Below are positions 6,880 to 7,158 of a stretch of 7,158 nucleotides of DNA, in pieces; position 1 is the stretch's first letter, and each line of letters starts with the position of its first letter. The position numbers and the translations under genes are program-made. Source of the stretch: DASRCB01 sp035653295 (lineage in GTDB: Bacteria; Acidobacteriota; Terriglobia; Bryobacterales; Bryobacteraceae); the NCBI GenBank assembly GCA_035653295.1, contig DASRCB010000155.1, forward strand, positions 1-7,158. Reading direction: 5' to 3'. The notes under the pieces were generated by a model. It was not told where the DNA came from, made no database searches, and saw only the letters and a program-made list of their open reading frames with translations.

Positions 6880-7158
6880 ATGCCCCGGACCGCTGCTGCC
6901 ATTCAATTAACTCCGGAAGAGACTGCAGCGCTCCAGCGATGGGTCACCGGCGCCGAGAGCGAAGACCGCCTGGCAGAACGCGCCAAAGTCGTTCTTCTTG
7001 CCGCTCAGGGCGTGAGCAGTCGCGAAATCGCGAGACGCCTGAACACCCGGCCGGCTCGGGTGTCGAAGTGGCGAACTCGCTTTGCGCAGCATCGACTCGC
7101 CGGGCTCAGCGACAGTTTTCGCTCCGGCAAGCCGCCCCGGTACGACCAGCGTACGGAG
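6880..7158 (+). CDS. IS630-family transposase, N-terminal part (3' end outside window)
   Basis: The 93 codons read to the window edge contain the helix-turn-helix domain of IS630-type transposases. It opens with LTPEETAALQRWV (10-22), then RAKVVLLAAQGVSSREIARR (34-53) and the recognition helix region VSKWRTRFAQ (61-70). It ends with GLSDSFRSGKPPRY (75-88), matching the family 'GL.D..RSGRPPR' linker that precedes the DDE catalytic domain. The catalytic domain would follow beyond the window. The ATG at 6880 gives an N-terminus of usual length. No strong ribosome site is seen. A weak TTGATT at 6842-6847 could be part of a promoter. The left end of the IS must lie between about 6794 and 6879 but cannot be fixed without the other end. 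Confidence 0.87.
   Translation, partial: MPRTAAAIQLTPEETAALQRWVTGAESEDRLAERAKVVLLAAQGVSSREIARRLNTRPARVSKWRTRFAQHRLAGLSDSFRSGKPPRYDQRTE

Overview
The window looks like a piece of a moderately GC-rich bacterial chromosome. Gene style points to Acidobacteriota, perhaps the Solibacter/Bryobacter side: a very large secreted protein rich in Gly, Asn, Trp and Cys with an Ig/Fn3-like start, decayed integrases of the 'MSRAM..RYSHIRM.AKR' type, and IS5-like, IS21-like and IS630 elements. That placement is inference from protein style, not a database match.

Layout. Positions 1-2591 (minus) hold the 5' part of a large exported protein whose 3' end lies outside the window. Positions 2643-3404 (minus) encode a YdcF/DUF218 membrane protein upstream of it, possibly in the same transcript. 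Positions 3449-3485 are a 37-bp copy of the 3' half of a tRNA-Arg gene. An apparently intact 1,290-bp IS5-like element (3486-4775, transposase 3633-4712 on minus) starts at the next base. From 4776 to 6550 there are an IS21-type IstB remnant with a frameshift, one intact orphan gene for a probable exported protein (5301-6086, plus), a strong hairpin, and a frameshifted C-terminal piece of a tyrosine recombinase. An intact tRNA-Arg(TCT) gene lies at 6548-6624 (minus). Beyond it are a second, oppositely oriented recombinase C-terminal remnant (6671-6793, minus) and the start of an IS630-type transposase (6880 to the end, plus).

Main reading. The 3' half of tRNA-Arg is present twice in direct orientation, at 3449-3485 and 6552-6588, with one mismatch. 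Removing the IS plus one copy of its TA target duplication extends the match to 42 bp with one mismatch. This is the footprint of an integrative element that recombined in the anticodon loop of tRNA-Arg, kept an intact tRNA at one end and left the duplicated 3' part at the other. About 1.85 kb of the island remains without the later IS. Its integrase is degenerate and the only intact cargo is the orphan gene at 5301-6086. The ancestral order was probably tRNA-Arg, then ydcF-like gene, then large secreted protein, all on the minus strand. Remnants on both sides of the tRNA suggest repeated use of the locus. I see no CRISPR array, rRNA or replication origin.
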